Shown here: positions 27,397-37,190 of the stretch, in pieces
Position numbering within the stretch: position 1 is the stretch's first letter
Layout of the letters: each line of letters starts with the position of its first letter
NCBI RefSeq assembly: GCF_027925525.1
Contig: NZ_BSDJ01000015.1
Location: forward strand, 94,771 to 158,770
Source of the DNA: Paenibacillus tyrphae
Lineage (GTDB): Bacteria; Bacillota; Bacilli; Paenibacillales; NBRC-103111
Direction of reading: 5' to 3'
Length of the DNA: 64,000 bases
Position numbers and translations under genes: made by a program
Notes under the pieces: generated by a model
What the model saw: only the letters and a program-made list of their open reading frames with translations
Told to the model about the DNA's origin: nothing
The model's database searches: none

Positions 27397-27514
27397 AAGA
27401 TAAGACCCCTTTTTCTTTTAACCCTTATAAAATCGCACACCGTTTCGCTCTATACAGCCTTTGCTTTCATTGTTCCCCAAAAGCGGCCGCGACTTACAGC
27501 TTTCCCTAATCAAA

Positions 27515-28807
27515 CTAACGATCCTTTAGCTCAGCCAGCGTGACTTGAACCGTGTTCTTCTTCGCTCCCCGATAATACGTGACGGCAAGCTTTTCTCCGA
27601 TCTTTTTGTGCCCATAAATGTACTTGCGCAGCGCCAGCGTGCCATCAACCGGCTTGCCGTCCAGCTCCACGATCACGTCGCTGGTTTTCAGCCCCGCGTC
27701 CTTGCCCGGACCGACGGCCTCGATCACCAGCACGCCTTTCTTGACATCCGACGGCAGCTTCAAGCTTTCGATGCCCGCATACGATTGCAAATCCTGTGTC
27801 ACCACGCCGATGTAAGGGCGTTTGATTTTATGATCCTTGATCAGCGTCTCAATGATCGATTTCGCCTGATTAATCGGGATCGCGAAGCCGAGGCCCTCTA
27901 CGCCCATATCGGCGACCTTGAGCGTGTTAATGCCGACGACCTTGCCGTCCAGATTCACGAGGGCGCCGCCGCTGTTCCCTTGGTTGATGGCCGCATCCGT
28001 CTGGATGACCTCCATCTCCCAGTCGAACTCGCCGTCCTTCCCAAGCGAAACGGGAATCGTCCGTTTGGGCCAGCTAATAATGCCCCGGGTCACCGTCGGC
28101 GCATACCCGAGTCCGAGCGGATTGCCTACGGCTAACGCCGTCTCCCCCGGCTTGAGCGCATCCGAATCGCCGAATTCGGCGATCTGCTTGATCTCGCTTC
28201 CGTCAATCTCCAGTACGGCCAGATCCGTAATCTGATCGCGCCCGACCAACGTCGCCTTACGCCGCTCGCCGGTGATCGTAATGACGTCCAACTGCTGGAA
28301 GCCTTCCACGACATGGTTGTTCGTCACAAGGCGCACCTGATCTCCCGCCCGGGCAAAAATAACCCCCGAACCGAGACCCACCGCGCCGCCGCGTGCGTTT
28401 TCCTTCTCTCCCTCCCGACGGGAGCCGATAATGCTCACAATCGTCGGCGATACCTTCGCTGCCGCGCCTACCACTGAATCGCTCGTCAGTCGCTCAGTGT
28501 CGACGCCTCCGCCGGTCGACGCTCCCGGAGACGGCGCGGCCATCACCGAAACCGCCTGCGGCATCACATCATGCCCTGCCTCCCGATCGAACAGCATGAA
28601 CAAGGCCGCCGTAACAACGGCCCCGCCAACGGCTGGAAGCAGCCACGTCGGCAGCCTGACACCGGATCGGCCGGACGGCAAGCGCCAAGTCTCCCTTCGG
28701 GGTGCCTTCGTCGAATAAAAATCGTCGTCAAACAAACTCACCGCTGCCGCCCCCTGTTCCATCCCGCTCCGCACCCCATCCGAGGCCGAAAAATCTGCTA
28801 TATCCAT
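27515..28807 (-). CDS. htrA: HtrA-type membrane-anchored serine protease
   Basis: 430 residues. A cytoplasmic N-terminus of ~50 residues precedes one transmembrane helix (TWLLPAVGGAVVTAALFML, ~54-72). The trypsin-like domain has the triad His (TNNHVVEG), Asp (TDLAVLEID) and Ser (QGNSGGALV). One PDZ domain follows (KGVLVIEAVGPGKDAGLK, DVIVELDGKPVDGTLALRKY). It degrades or refolds damaged secreted proteins at the outer face of the membrane. It follows the wal operon, as yycK/htrC does in Bacillus. Confidence 0.95.
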   Translation of the reverse strand: MDIADFSASDGVRSGMEQGAAAVSLFDDDFYSTKAPRRETWRLPSGRSGVRLPTWLLPAVGGAVVTAALFMLFDREAGHDVMPQAVSVMAAPSPGASTGGGVDTERLTSDSVVGAAAKVSPTIVSIIGSRREGEKENARGGAVGLGSGVIFARAGDQVRLVTNNHVVEGFQQLDVITITGERRKATLVGRDQITDLAVLEIDGSEIKQIAEFGDSDALKPGETALAVGNPLGLGYAPTVTRGIISWPKRTIPVSLGKDGEFDWEMEVIQTDAAINQGNSGGALVNLDGKVVGINTLKVADMGVEGLGFAIPINQAKSIIETLIKDHKIKRPYIGVVTQDLQSYAGIESLKLPSDVKKGVLVIEAVGPGKDAGLKTSDVIVELDGKPVDGTLALRKYIYGHKKIGEKLAVTYYRGAKKNTVQVTLAELKDR

Positions 28808-28916
28808 TGTACCTTAAACTCTGGCAATCTCAAAAACTAAAAAAGAGGAATGATTTCCCTAAAGCTAGACTAGAATAAGAACATAACCTGCACCCGATCA
28901 AGGAAGGATGATGGAG

Positions 28917-29147
28917 ATGTCGAACCGCCGCATATCGTCTCATCTGGATGAAGTCGCTTGGATCGCCAAGCTTGCAGACCTCAAGGAAGACCATTACCGA
29001 AACTCTCTTTTACTGGGAGCCATTCTCGAGCTGCTGCTGGAAAAAGGGCTGCTCACCGCCCAAGAATTAGCTGCCAAAGTCCACACGCTGGAGGCGTCCG
29101 ATCAGTCCACACTCCCGACTGGCTCTGGCAACCGTCACCGGCATTAA
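28917..29147 (+). CDS. Small hypothetical protein
   Basis: From ATG 28917 (AAGGAAGG eight bases upstream) 76 residues; ATGs at 28908 and 28911 are also in frame. The first 60 residues are helical (EVAWIAKLADLKEDHYRNSL, ILELLLEKGLLTAQELAAKV), with a helix-turn-helix-like or heterodimer-type pattern. The His-rich tail (GSGNRHRH) is low complexity. I do not recognise it. It is divergent from htrA, with about 110 bases between. Confidence 0.6.
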   Translation: MSNRRISSHLDEVAWIAKLADLKEDHYRNSLLLGAILELLLEKGLLTAQELAAKVHTLEASDQSTLPTGSGNRHRH

Positions 29148-29341
29148 GACCATACTCTGCGGATCGCTGAAAAACAACGAGCTTTCCCAACACGCCATCA
29201 GCAAGCTTCACTTGAGCCGCCCTTGTGATTCGCCATGCGCCATCCTGCTCGAACCGCTTATGTACAAGCACCTAATACGATCCGATCCTTACTCGCGGCT
29301 CCAAAAGCATTCTATCCCCCGCTCCCTTGTCCCGGGAACGG

Positions 29342-30145
29342 CTAATCGTCCTTCAACACGTCCCACTCCGTCGACCGGTCATGATACGTGTCCATCAGCT
29401 TGGCGCGGTGATCGTCCGGAGCGAGCCGCTCCTCTACCATACTATTCACGGTCAGCCTGGCCAAATCCATCAGGTTATGGTCTCGGCTGAGATGCGCGAG
29501 ATACACCCGCTTCGTCTTCGCCGTCATCACGTCGACGAGGCCGATCCCGGCCGCTTCGTTGGACAAGTGGCCGACATCGCTCAAGATGCGCCGCTTGATG
29601 TTCCACGGATACCGGCCCATCCGCAGCATCTCGATATCGTGATTGGACTCCAGAACGAGCACATCGCTATCCTGAATTTTCTCCTTCACCTTGGAGCTCA
29701 TGTAGCCGAGATCCGTCGCGACGCTCAACTTCTCTTCCTCGTGATAAAAGCAGTAGCCGACCGGCTCGGCCGCATCGTGCGAAATGCCGTACGATTCCAC
29801 CTGCAGCGAGCCGAATTCGAGCATTTCCCCCGTCTTCATCACGCAGCGGTTCTCCTCCGCAATCTCGCCGATTTGCCGGTCGAGCTCGGCCCATGTCTTC
29901 TCATTGGCATAGACGGGCAAGTCGTACTTGCGCGCAACCGCACCCAGCCCTTTAATATGATCGGCATGCTCGTGCGTCACCACAATCGCATCCAGCTCGC
30001 TGGCCGACATGCCCCGTTCCTTCAACAGCTGATCTATCTTTTTCGCGCTGAGCCCGGCGTCGATCAGCACTTTGCCCTCCTCGGTCGCAACGACCGTGGC
30101 GTTGCCCGTCGAGCCGCTGCCCAGCACACAAAACCGTATCCCCAT
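29342..30145 (-). CDS. walJ: MBL-fold hydrolase WalJ (YycJ)
   Basis: ATG 30145 with AAGGAG eight bases upstream gives 267 residues. Metallo-beta-lactamase fold with VVTHEHADHIKGLG (HxHxDH) and later metal ligands in GISHDA, ATDLGY and LAHLSRDHN. WalJ proteins are predicted 5'-exonuclease-like hydrolases that link cell-wall and DNA replication control. It is the last gene of the wal operon. Confidence 0.93.
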   Translation of the reverse strand: MGIRFCVLGSGSTGNATVVATEEGKVLIDAGLSAKKIDQLLKERGMSASELDAIVVTHEHADHIKGLGAVARKYDLPVYANEKTWAELDRQIGEIAEENRCVMKTGEMLEFGSLQVESYGISHDAAEPVGYCFYHEEEKLSVATDLGYMSSKVKEKIQDSDVLVLESNHDIEMLRMGRYPWNIKRRILSDVGHLSNEAAGIGLVDVMTAKTKRVYLAHLSRDHNLMDLARLTVNSMVEERLAPDDHRAKLMDTYHDRSTEWDVLKDD

Positions 30146-30165
30146 GTTCAAAACTCCTTAGCCGC

Positions 30166-30912
30166 TTACTTTTTGCTCTTCTGCGGCCCTTCCACCGCAC
30201 CGTTCAAAGCATGAACGTAATACACGTCTCCGTCCGCATTCCCCAGCGACACCCGCCAGGACGGCCACATATTCAACGTCTGTGAATTGTACACCTGTCC
30301 GTGATACCCGAGCCGGACGCTCGTAATGACCGCTCCCGACGGCAAATAGTTCTCGATCAGACTCCGCAAAGCGATATAGGCGGTAATGACCTTCTGTTCC
30401 TTCTGCTGCCCGTCAGACTGCACTTCCACATAACCCTGCTGGTAGGAGGTGATTTGTCCGTTTTTCTCGAACAGCCTCAACTGCACGTCGAACATCGGAA
30501 GCGTGCCGTACAACTGGTGAAACACATAAGTACCGCCAAGACTCGTCATCGGATCGAATTGGTACGACTCGATCTTCGGAATGCCCGTTCTCGCCAATAC
30601 GTCCCGGAACGAGCCCTTGCTGATCAACGGATCGAATTTAAACGGCGCCGCCAGCGGCACCACCTTCTCCGGATTGAAATTATCGTCGAACCGGACAACA
30701 ATCTCCCGCAGCTTCGGCACATCCTTCGGAATATCCGGAGGCACCTGAATATTTTTACTTTTCGACAGCCTTTGAATCTCCTCCGCCGCTCCGATCGCGT
30801 TCGCCTCCAGATCGAGAAGGTCCGCACGACTGGACCACAGCTGGATGCCGAGCACCACGTTCAGCAGCAGGAAGGACAATATCAATATCGTCTTGGCACG
30901 TCCCCATTCCAC
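30166..30912 (-). CDS. walI: Two-component regulatory protein WalI (YycI)
   Basis: The GTG at 30912 (GGAGG nine bases upstream) gives 248 residues starting MEWGRAKTILILSFLLLNVVLG, a short cytoplasmic tail and one transmembrane helix, as known for YycI. The extracellular part has the YycH/YycI fold. With WalH it binds WalK in the membrane and tunes its activity. Thirteen bases separate it from walH. Confidence 0.92.
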   Translation of the reverse strand: MEWGRAKTILILSFLLLNVVLGIQLWSSRADLLDLEANAIGAAEEIQRLSKSKNIQVPPDIPKDVPKLREIVVRFDDNFNPEKVVPLAAPFKFDPLISKGSFRDVLARTGIPKIESYQFDPMTSLGGTYVFHQLYGTLPMFDVQLRLFEKNGQITSYQQGYVEVQSDGQQKEQKVITAYIALRSLIENYLPSGAVITSVRLGYHGQVYNSQTLNMWPSWRVSLGNADGDVYYVHALNGAVEGPQKSKK

Positions 30913-30925
30913 GCCGGCGTCCTCC

Positions 30926-32209
30926 TTAGTCCAAAAATTCGTACGAACCGTCTTGAAGCTCGGCCACCCAGGCCGGAACAAGAAGCATGGCCTGCTCCGT
31001 CACGACCATGCGGTAAGCCGGGAAGATCGAATACACCCGCGCCTTTTTGGCGAACGCGGCCAGCTTCTGCTCCAGCGGCTCTCCGCCCGCCAACTGCACT
31101 TCGGTACGGACAGAGCTTCGCAGATCGGGAGTAAGCAGCGAACGCTCGTAGCTGGCTACGATGCCTTTTTGCAGCGATATTTTCATAAAGCCCGTATTCT
31201 CGTTGCGCGTATTGATGACCGGGTACGAATCGTAGTATTGCCGGAACACATACTGCTGACTGCCCGGCAGCAGCCGCTGCGGTACCTTTTGCACCCCGTA
31301 CTTGCCGTTCCATCCCCCATGCTGGTTGATGAACTGTACGGCCGACAACAGACTCTCGCGCAAATCGACCTTGTTGTTCTCCGTCGCGGCCACCGGATCG
31401 GTATACGTCATCCAGTGCTGCTCGTTTCTCAGCTTCAGCCCGCGCTTTCCGTCCGTATAGATCTCTGAGCCGTCCCGCTCCGTCACATTGCGCGTCAGCG
31501 TCGGATCGACAAAAAACGTACGCTTCAATTGATCCGCCGTAAACTGCGTATACGTCATCTTGAAGCTCGGGATCGTCAGCGGCTTCATCGGCAAATAATA
31601 ATCCCCATTCATCGCCTTATAAGGGGTGAACGACTCGTCCGCCTGCACGAACTTCTCGATATCCTTTACCGTAAAGTCGGCTTTGATCGCTTCGTATACC
31701 GTATTCGCCGTATCCGTAAACAGAATCGCTCTGACCTCGTTCGTATCCTTGGCAAAAATCCAGATGCGCGTAATCAAGTCGTTCTCGCCCTGCAGATCGC
31801 CCTTCAGCTGCATAACCTCCTGCAGAACGTTCATCGGCAGCCCGTCGCGGAACCGGATCTCGACTCCCTGCTGCTTATTCCGCACATCGTCCCAGTTAAA
31901 GCCGAGCGAAGCGACGTTCGTCTTCCGGAACCCTTCCAAAAACCGCTGCTTCAAAATCTCCATCACTTCATTGTACTTCACGGTATTCGGGTAGAGCACC
32001 GTATGCTGCTGATTGCCCAGATGCAGCACCAGCTGATCCGGAAACAGCATATCCTTCAAGGACGCATGGGTGCCGAGGATGTCGGTTTTCACGTATTCCT
32101 CCGGCTTGACCGGGTCGTATTTCGGATAGCTGTAAGCCAGCAGGTAGCTTTGCAGCAAACTGAGCAGCACCAGCAGCGTCAGCGCGGCGGTTTTCAGTTT
32201 CTCGATCAT
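30926..32209 (-). CDS. walH: Two-component regulatory protein WalH (YycH)
   Basis: 427 residues: one N-terminal transmembrane helix (ALTLLVLLSLLQSYLLAYSY) and a large extracytoplasmic domain typical of YycH. It overlaps the walK stop by four bases (ATGA). With WalI it forms the membrane complex that modulates WalK kinase. Confidence 0.93.
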   Translation of the reverse strand: MIEKLKTAALTLLVLLSLLQSYLLAYSYPKYDPVKPEEYVKTDILGTHASLKDMLFPDQLVLHLGNQQHTVLYPNTVKYNEVMEILKQRFLEGFRKTNVASLGFNWDDVRNKQQGVEIRFRDGLPMNVLQEVMQLKGDLQGENDLITRIWIFAKDTNEVRAILFTDTANTVYEAIKADFTVKDIEKFVQADESFTPYKAMNGDYYLPMKPLTIPSFKMTYTQFTADQLKRTFFVDPTLTRNVTERDGSEIYTDGKRGLKLRNEQHWMTYTDPVAATENNKVDLRESLLSAVQFINQHGGWNGKYGVQKVPQRLLPGSQQYVFRQYYDSYPVINTRNENTGFMKISLQKGIVASYERSLLTPDLRSSVRTEVQLAGGEPLEQKLAAFAKKARVYSIFPAYRMVVTEQAMLLVPAWVAELQDGSYEFLD

Positions 32210-34050
32210 ACGGCCGCCTCCTCCTGTTGATACGGCAGCGTGAACGTTACCCGCGTCCCTTGCCCGAGCTCCGACTCCAATTGAATGGTGCCGCCGTGCG
32301 CCTTCACTATTTCCCGGGCAATCGATAAGCCGAGACCTGTCCCACCCATGCTGCGGGAACGGGCTTTATCTACCCGGTAGAAGCGTTCGAAGATCCGGCT
32401 CAAATCTTTGCGCGGAATCCCGATGCCGTTATCCTGCACGGAAATTTCCAGCACAGCGTGTTCTCTCCGGCCCGCATGAATGCGGATATGTCCGCCCTCC
32501 GGCGTATATTTGATCGCATTGGATACCAGGTTGTCGAGCACTTGGTCGATCCGGTCGCGGTCCAGCATAATTTCGTCCACGTGCTTCTCGACGTCGATTT
32601 CGATGGCGATCATGCGCTGCTCCAGTTGAAAAGAGAAGCGATCCCCCACTTCATCAAGCATCTCGGTCACATCCGTCGTTTCCTTGCTAATAATCGCCTG
32701 CTTCGAATCGAGCCTGGACAGCTGCAGCAGGTCCGTGACGAGCCGGATCATCCGCTCCGTTTCGTTCCTCGCCACATTGACGAACTTGCCCGCAAGCTGC
32801 GGCTCTTCCAAGGCTCCGTCCTCCAGCGCTTCGAGATAGCTCTTGATCGTCGTAAGCGGCGTCCGGAGCTCGTGCGATACGTTCGCAACGAATTCCCGGC
32901 GCGCTTGTTCGAGCTTCTCCTGACCGGTGACATCCTGCAGCACCGCGATCGTCCCGGCGGAGCCTTTGCCCTTGCTGTGAATCGTCGTATACGTCACTTT
33001 GACGAACAGCGGATCTTCCTCGGCCTCATGATACAGATGCAGCATCGTCGAATGATCCTCCGTGCCTTCCAGCACCTGCATCTTCTCCTGCTGCATCCCG
33101 AGCAGCTCGCCAAGCGGCATGCCGAGCGTCGTATCCTCGTTAACCTGCAGGATCTGCTTCGCCCGCCGGTTGATCACGATGACGCGCCCGTGGTCGTCCG
33201 TGGCGATCAGCCCGTCGTTCATGTTGGACAAAATCGAAGCGAGCTTTTCCTTCTCCTCTTCGTTCAGCGATAACGCCTCGCGCAGCCGCTCCATCATGAA
33301 ATTGAACGTATTGCCGAGCTGACCGATCTCGTCCTCGCCCATCACCCGGATTTTTTCCTCATATTCGTATCGGCCTTCGGCTACGGCCGTAGCCTGTCTC
33401 GTAATGGCCTTAATCGGGTTCGTAATCGTAGACGACAAAATCACACCGAGCCCAGCCGTAAGCGCGAGCGCGATTAATGTACCGGAGATGAAGAAGTTAT
33501 TGATCTGGGTTAGCGTTTTGTAGACATCGTCCATCGAAGCAATGATGTATACGGCGCCAAGCACCTTGACGCCCGAGCCGATCGGCTTGGCGATAATCAT
33601 TTTGCGGACGCCGTCGAAGTCGGTGAACAGACGCTGGTTATCCTTAATGCCTTGCAGCGCCCGCGTTACTTCGGTCTGCGTATTTTTGCTGTTCACGACC
33701 GATTGGTTCATCGGCCTTGTCGTCGTAAGCACGACACCGTTCGCATCGATAATCTGGATCTCCGCTTTGCTCGTCGCGAAGAGGCTGTTTACAAAATCAT
33801 TCAGATCGGCATACGATTTCTTGGTCGTGTCCGAGTTTTTATTCTCCTGATTTTCCGTCAGGTATGTCTCCGCATACTGCGCGAGCAGCTGCGCCTGCGA
33901 GTTCCGGTTCTCGATAAACTCGTTTTTGAGCGACGTTTCCAGCGTCTTAATAAAATAAACCCCGATGAGCTGGAGCGCGACCAAAATCATCAGCAAATAA
34001 ATAACAATCAGCTTGGCTTGAATCGATTGGAAGAAACGGATCGGTTTCAT
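32206..34050 (-). CDS. walK: Cell-wall sensor histidine kinase WalK
   Basis: 614 residues in the usual order: transmembrane helix (~13-33), extracellular PAS/Cache-like domain, second transmembrane helix (~183-205), HAMP, cytoplasmic PAS (NMNDGLIATDDHGRVIVINR), HisKA with the H box FVANVSHELRTPLTTIKSY, and HATPase (N box VLDNLVSNAIKYTP, G box GTGLGLSIAREI). It phosphorylates WalR in response to wall state. It is co-transcribed with walR, 15 bases upstream. Confidence 0.97.
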   Translation of the reverse strand: MKPIRFFQSIQAKLIVIYLLMILVALQLIGVYFIKTLETSLKNEFIENRNSQAQLLAQYAETYLTENQENKNSDTTKKSYADLNDFVNSLFATSKAEIQIIDANGVVLTTTRPMNQSVVNSKNTQTEVTRALQGIKDNQRLFTDFDGVRKMIIAKPIGSGVKVLGAVYIIASMDDVYKTLTQINNFFISGTLIALALTAGLGVILSSTITNPIKAITRQATAVAEGRYEYEEKIRVMGEDEIGQLGNTFNFMMERLREALSLNEEEKEKLASILSNMNDGLIATDDHGRVIVINRRAKQILQVNEDTTLGMPLGELLGMQQEKMQVLEGTEDHSTMLHLYHEAEEDPLFVKVTYTTIHSKGKGSAGTIAVLQDVTGQEKLEQARREFVANVSHELRTPLTTIKSYLEALEDGALEEPQLAGKFVNVARNETERMIRLVTDLLQLSRLDSKQAIISKETTDVTEMLDEVGDRFSFQLEQRMIAIEIDVEKHVDEIMLDRDRIDQVLDNLVSNAIKYTPEGGHIRIHAGRREHAVLEISVQDNGIGIPRKDLSRIFERFYRVDKARSRSMGGTGLGLSIAREIVKAHGGTIQLESELGQGTRVTFTLPYQQEEAAV

Positions 34051-34065
34051 CGGCTCGGCCTCTGC

Positions 34066-34803
34066 TTAGTAGCCGCCGGCGCTTGCTTTCGAATTGCGCA
34101 TCATGTACCCGAGCCCGCGCCGGGTAATGATGTACTCCGGACGACTCGGATCGTCCTCCAGCTTCTCGCGCAGTCTGCGGATCGTCACGTCGACCGTCCG
34201 CACATCGCCGAAATACTCGAAGCCCCATACCGCTTGAAGCAGATGCTCCCGCGTCATGACTTTGCCGCTGTTCTTGGCCATGTACTGCACCAGCTCGAAT
34301 TCCCGGTGTGTCAAATCGAGCGGAACGTCGTCCTTATATACGACATACATGTCCGTATCGATAAACAAGCTCTGGATACGCAGCCCTTGCCGGGCTTCTT
34401 CTTCGTTCGGCTGCGCTTGGGCTGCCGCCGGCACTGCCGACTTCGTATGACGGCGCAAATGCGCTTTCACCCGGGCCAACAGCTCGCGCGTGCCGAACGG
34501 CTTCGTCACGTAATCGTCGGCTCCAAGCTCCAAACCGAGCACCTTGTCGATTTCGTTATCCTTCGCCGTCAGCATGATGATCGGCGTGTTCAGCTTCACC
34601 CGTACTTCCCGGCAGACGTCCATACCGTCCTTGACCGGCAGCATCAGGTCGAGCAGAATCAGGTCCGGGTTTTCGGAATAGGCAAGATCCACGGCCGCCG
34701 CACCATCATAGGCGCAGATGACCTCGTGGCCTTCTTTTTCCAAGTTGAATTTCAATATATCTGCAATCGGCTGTTCATCGTCGACGACGAGAATTTTGGC
34801 CAT
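34066..34803 (-). CDS. walR: Response regulator WalR
   Basis: 245 residues. Receiver with [10 protein letters not shown] and phosphoacceptor Asp52 ([15 protein letters not shown]). A linker rich in Ala, Pro and Gln ([20 protein letters not shown]) is slightly longer than in Bacillus. The OmpR-type winged helix ends in [20 protein letters not shown]. It controls wall hydrolase genes and is essential in many Firmicutes. First gene of the operon. Confidence 0.97.
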   Translation of the reverse strand: MAKILVVDDEQPIADILKFNLEKEGHEVICAYDGAAAVDLAYSENPDLILLDLMLPVKDGMDVCREVRVKLNTPIIMLTAKDNEIDKVLGLELGADDYVTKPFGTRELLARVKAHLRRHTKSAVPAAAQAQPNEEEARQGLRIQSLFIDTDMYVVYKDDVPLDLTHREFELVQYMAKNSGKVMTREHLLQAVWGFEYFGDVRTVDVTIRRLREKLEDDPSRPEYIITRRGLGYMMRNSKASAGGY

Positions 34804-34930
34804 GCTTCGTTCACCGCCTGTCAGAGACTGCGTTGCATCCGTACTACGCTCTTTGCTTCGCGCGGCCGAATGTCAACGATATCCTATCCATGGTAAGCTA
34901 TTCTATTATTTTACCACATCCTGAAGCAAA

Positions 34931-34973
34931 AAGAGACACGGAAGCCCAGGTTTCCTGTGACTTCCATGCCCCT
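34931..34973 (-). terminator. Probable terminator region upstream of the M23 gene stop / walR
   Basis: On the minus strand an imperfect stem GGAAG-CACAGG with CCTGGG-CTTCC is followed by CTCTTTTTG. It sits after the M23 peptidase gene and before walR. Confidence 0.45.
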
Positions 34974-34990
34974 CTATCTCTCTAGCCTTC

Positions 34991-36562
34991 TTATTGGTTC
35001 AAATACTTCAGCGGATTCTCCGGCGTTTCGTTCTTCTGCACCTCGAAGTGCAGATGCACGCCCGTCGAATCTCCGGTGCTGCCCATATAACCGATCTTCT
35101 CGCCCTTCTCGACGATCTTGCCGACGCTCGTATTGATCTGGTTCAAATGGCCGTACAGCGTGCGGTAGCCGTTCATATGATCGATGATAATGCAGTTGCC
35201 ATATCCGCTTTTCTCGCCGGCAAACACGACTTTGCCGTTATCCGACGCCATAATGTTGCGGTTGCCGGTCAAATCGACACCCTTATGGAACGCGCCCCAA
35301 CGGGTGCCGAACGTGCTTGAAATCGATGCCGACTGTACCGGCCAAGCGAATTTACCCGTTCCTTCGCCTTTGATCACTTTGGTGCCTTTCTTCACGACGG
35401 CTTTGACCGGCTGTTGAACGATCTCTTCGCTTAAGACCGTTTCCGCCTCCAACAGACCGTTTACTTTCGTAAGCTGATAGGTCATTTTCTTGAGACCGTT
35501 CTTACCGGGACTCAATACCTCGGACTCGCCGAGACGCATATTGTCATCCTGCTTCACTTCGGTCTCGTAGGCGATCTCTTGGTTTTCCACCACTTTTTCG
35601 ACCGTCCGCACGGCAAGCGTCGGCTTCAAGACCGTCAAGTCGAGCTGCTGGCCGACCTTGATCATATCGTCGCTGATCGTGGGATTGTTCTGATAAATGA
35701 CCTGCTTCGGAATATCCAGCTTCTTTGCGATGCACGAGACGCAATCGCCCTTCTCCACCGTATATTTCGTCGGCTGAACATCGCCGGTCTCCAGCTTTTT
35801 GCGCAGATCCTCCGGATTCACCAGCTGCTTCGGCTCAATCTTCACTTCCTGAAGATCGACCTTTTGCACGAAGTCCGCTTTTTGCAGCTCCGTCTGCACG
35901 GGTGTACCCGCCGCGGGCGATGCCGACAAAATGCTTACGCGCCCCGACATTTTCTTCGTTTGCATCGATGCGATCGCATTGTTCTTGATTTGGTCCAGCA
36001 CCGTCTTCGCCGTCGCTTCGTCCTTCACGATCCCCATCGGCTTGCCGTCCACCACAAGCTGCATGCCGACCGGGTACGAGGAGAAATAGCCGCCGAGCTT
36101 ATCAAGCACGGCTTGATCCTCTGTATTGTGGTTGAAAACCCTTTCAGGCGTTAATTCGAGCTTCGGTTCCGTTACGACCATCCGAAGATCGGCCTCGCTC
36201 TTGGACAGCTGTTCCCGCTTCTTTTGTTTATATTCCTCGACCTTGGAAGGATCGGATACGATTCCGATCAGGTCTCCGTTCGCATATACCTGATAATACT
36301 CGTTCATATTGGCTTCGACCAATTCATGTCCGCTAACAACAACCGCCGCCATCAAGCCCAGCGCAGAGACCGATTTGATAACCATCCATTTATGTAAAAT
36401 AATTCGGTTTTTCATCCGTTCAAGCGCTGTCGCTCCCGGTACTTCCGACAACGCCGCTGGCTTTACGCTTTTATCCAAACTATTCGACCGATCCGCAGAC
36501 CTTGGAGTGCGAAGCTTGTCCAACAGGCCTTTGAGTCGATCCGTTCCTTTGAAAAATTTCAT
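34991..36562 (-). CDS. M23 metallopeptidase with LysM and G5 domains
   Basis: 523 residues. One transmembrane helix (VIKSVSALGLMAAVVVSGHE, near residue 63) anchors it with ~60 cytoplasmic residues. Outside are a LysM-type module (YTVEKGDCVSCIAKKLDIPK), a G5 domain (VVENQEIAYETEVKQDDNMR) and a C-terminal M23 domain with HKGVDLTG and HLHFEVQ (zinc ligands). This is a peptidoglycan endopeptidase or activator of one, fitting its position upstream of walR. The start codon has a clear GGAG. Confidence 0.93.
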   Translation of the reverse strand: MKFFKGTDRLKGLLDKLRTPRSADRSNSLDKSVKPAALSEVPGATALERMKNRIILHKWMVIKSVSALGLMAAVVVSGHELVEANMNEYYQVYANGDLIGIVSDPSKVEEYKQKKREQLSKSEADLRMVVTEPKLELTPERVFNHNTEDQAVLDKLGGYFSSYPVGMQLVVDGKPMGIVKDEATAKTVLDQIKNNAIASMQTKKMSGRVSILSASPAAGTPVQTELQKADFVQKVDLQEVKIEPKQLVNPEDLRKKLETGDVQPTKYTVEKGDCVSCIAKKLDIPKQVIYQNNPTISDDMIKVGQQLDLTVLKPTLAVRTVEKVVENQEIAYETEVKQDDNMRLGESEVLSPGKNGLKKMTYQLTKVNGLLEAETVLSEEIVQQPVKAVVKKGTKVIKGEGTGKFAWPVQSASISSTFGTRWGAFHKGVDLTGNRNIMASDNGKVVFAGEKSGYGNCIIIDHMNGYRTLYGHLNQINTSVGKIVEKGEKIGYMGSTGDSTGVHLHFEVQKNETPENPLKYLNQ

Positions 36563-36869
36563 TTTCTTCTCCTTTTAAGCCGTTTTTTGCCGCATTCGAA
36601 CCTCAGCTTCCCCCGGCCTTAAGACCGACGGATGCGATGCTTTTCCTGATGACACGTTTTTTTCTCTAAGTCTATAGTCTCATGTTGTCTGGGCGTACGT
36701 TCACAGGTTCGCTTACGATGTGCACATAAAAACACTAAAAAAAGGGACAATAACCCAATGGGTTAAAAACTACTTTATAAATTTACCACATTGACTTTAC
36801 CGATTTCAACAAAATCGTATCTTATCCCACATGAAGGTGGAGAAAGTGACAGGAGTGTGAAGACAATCG
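36563..36869. other. Divergent promoter region
   Basis: About 307 bases between the divergent M23 gene and a small plus-strand gene. A 15-base palindrome TAACCCA-A-TGGGTTA lies at 36751-36765. No gene visible. Confidence 0.4.
36751..36765. promoter_or_regulatory. Palindrome TAACCCAATGGGTTA, candidate operator
   Basis: Perfect palindrome with a single central base, placed upstream of the M23 peptidase gene. No regulator is indicated. Confidence 0.3.
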
Positions 36870-37133
36870 ATGGAAAATTTTACGGCGGCTTTCCGAAGCG
36901 AACATGACCTGCAGCAAGCCATAGATGCGCTGCGCAAGCAGGGCGTCGTCGATCTCCAGATCGAGCCGGGGGTGGAACCGCATCAGCCGATGCCAACATC
37001 CCTTCTGGGCGGCGGACTATCTCATTTGTCAATAGCCGAAAGTCCCGGCTGCTTGCTGCAGGTCGTTGTCGAATCATCGCGGATTCGACAGGCCGAAGAA
37101 ACGGTGACCCGCTTCGGGGGGTCCATTGAATAG
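36870..37133 (+). CDS. Small hypothetical protein
   Basis: 87 residues without signal or membrane segment. Starts MENFTAAFRSEHDLQQAIDA and ends with a short beta-alpha unit (CLLQVVVESSRIRQAEETVT), a pattern like small ferredoxin-like stress or ligand-binding proteins. Divergent from the M23 peptidase. Not recognised. Confidence 0.65.
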   Translation: MENFTAAFRSEHDLQQAIDALRKQGVVDLQIEPGVEPHQPMPTSLLGGGLSHLSIAESPGCLLQVVVESSRIRQAEETVTRFGGSIE

Positions 37134-37150
37134 AGGAATACGGAACGAGG

Positions 37151-37190
37151 AAAAAATAAACGCCCTGCTCTCGTCAGGGCGTTTCCTTTT
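37151..37190. terminator. Bidirectional terminator between convergent genes
   Basis: AAACGCCCTG and CAGGGCGTTT form a ten-pair stem with a seven-base loop. TTCCTTTT follows on the plus strand and TTTTTT on the minus strand. The stem overlaps the stop codon of the minus-strand gene. Confidence 0.85.

Noticed and set aside
29053..29271. Minus-strand 72-codon frame before walJ
   Set aside because: Overlaps the small plus-strand gene, no ribosome binding site, no recognisable pattern.
33652..34896. 414-codon plus-strand frame opposite walK and walR
   Set aside because: Antisense to two clearly coding genes, no recognisable domain.
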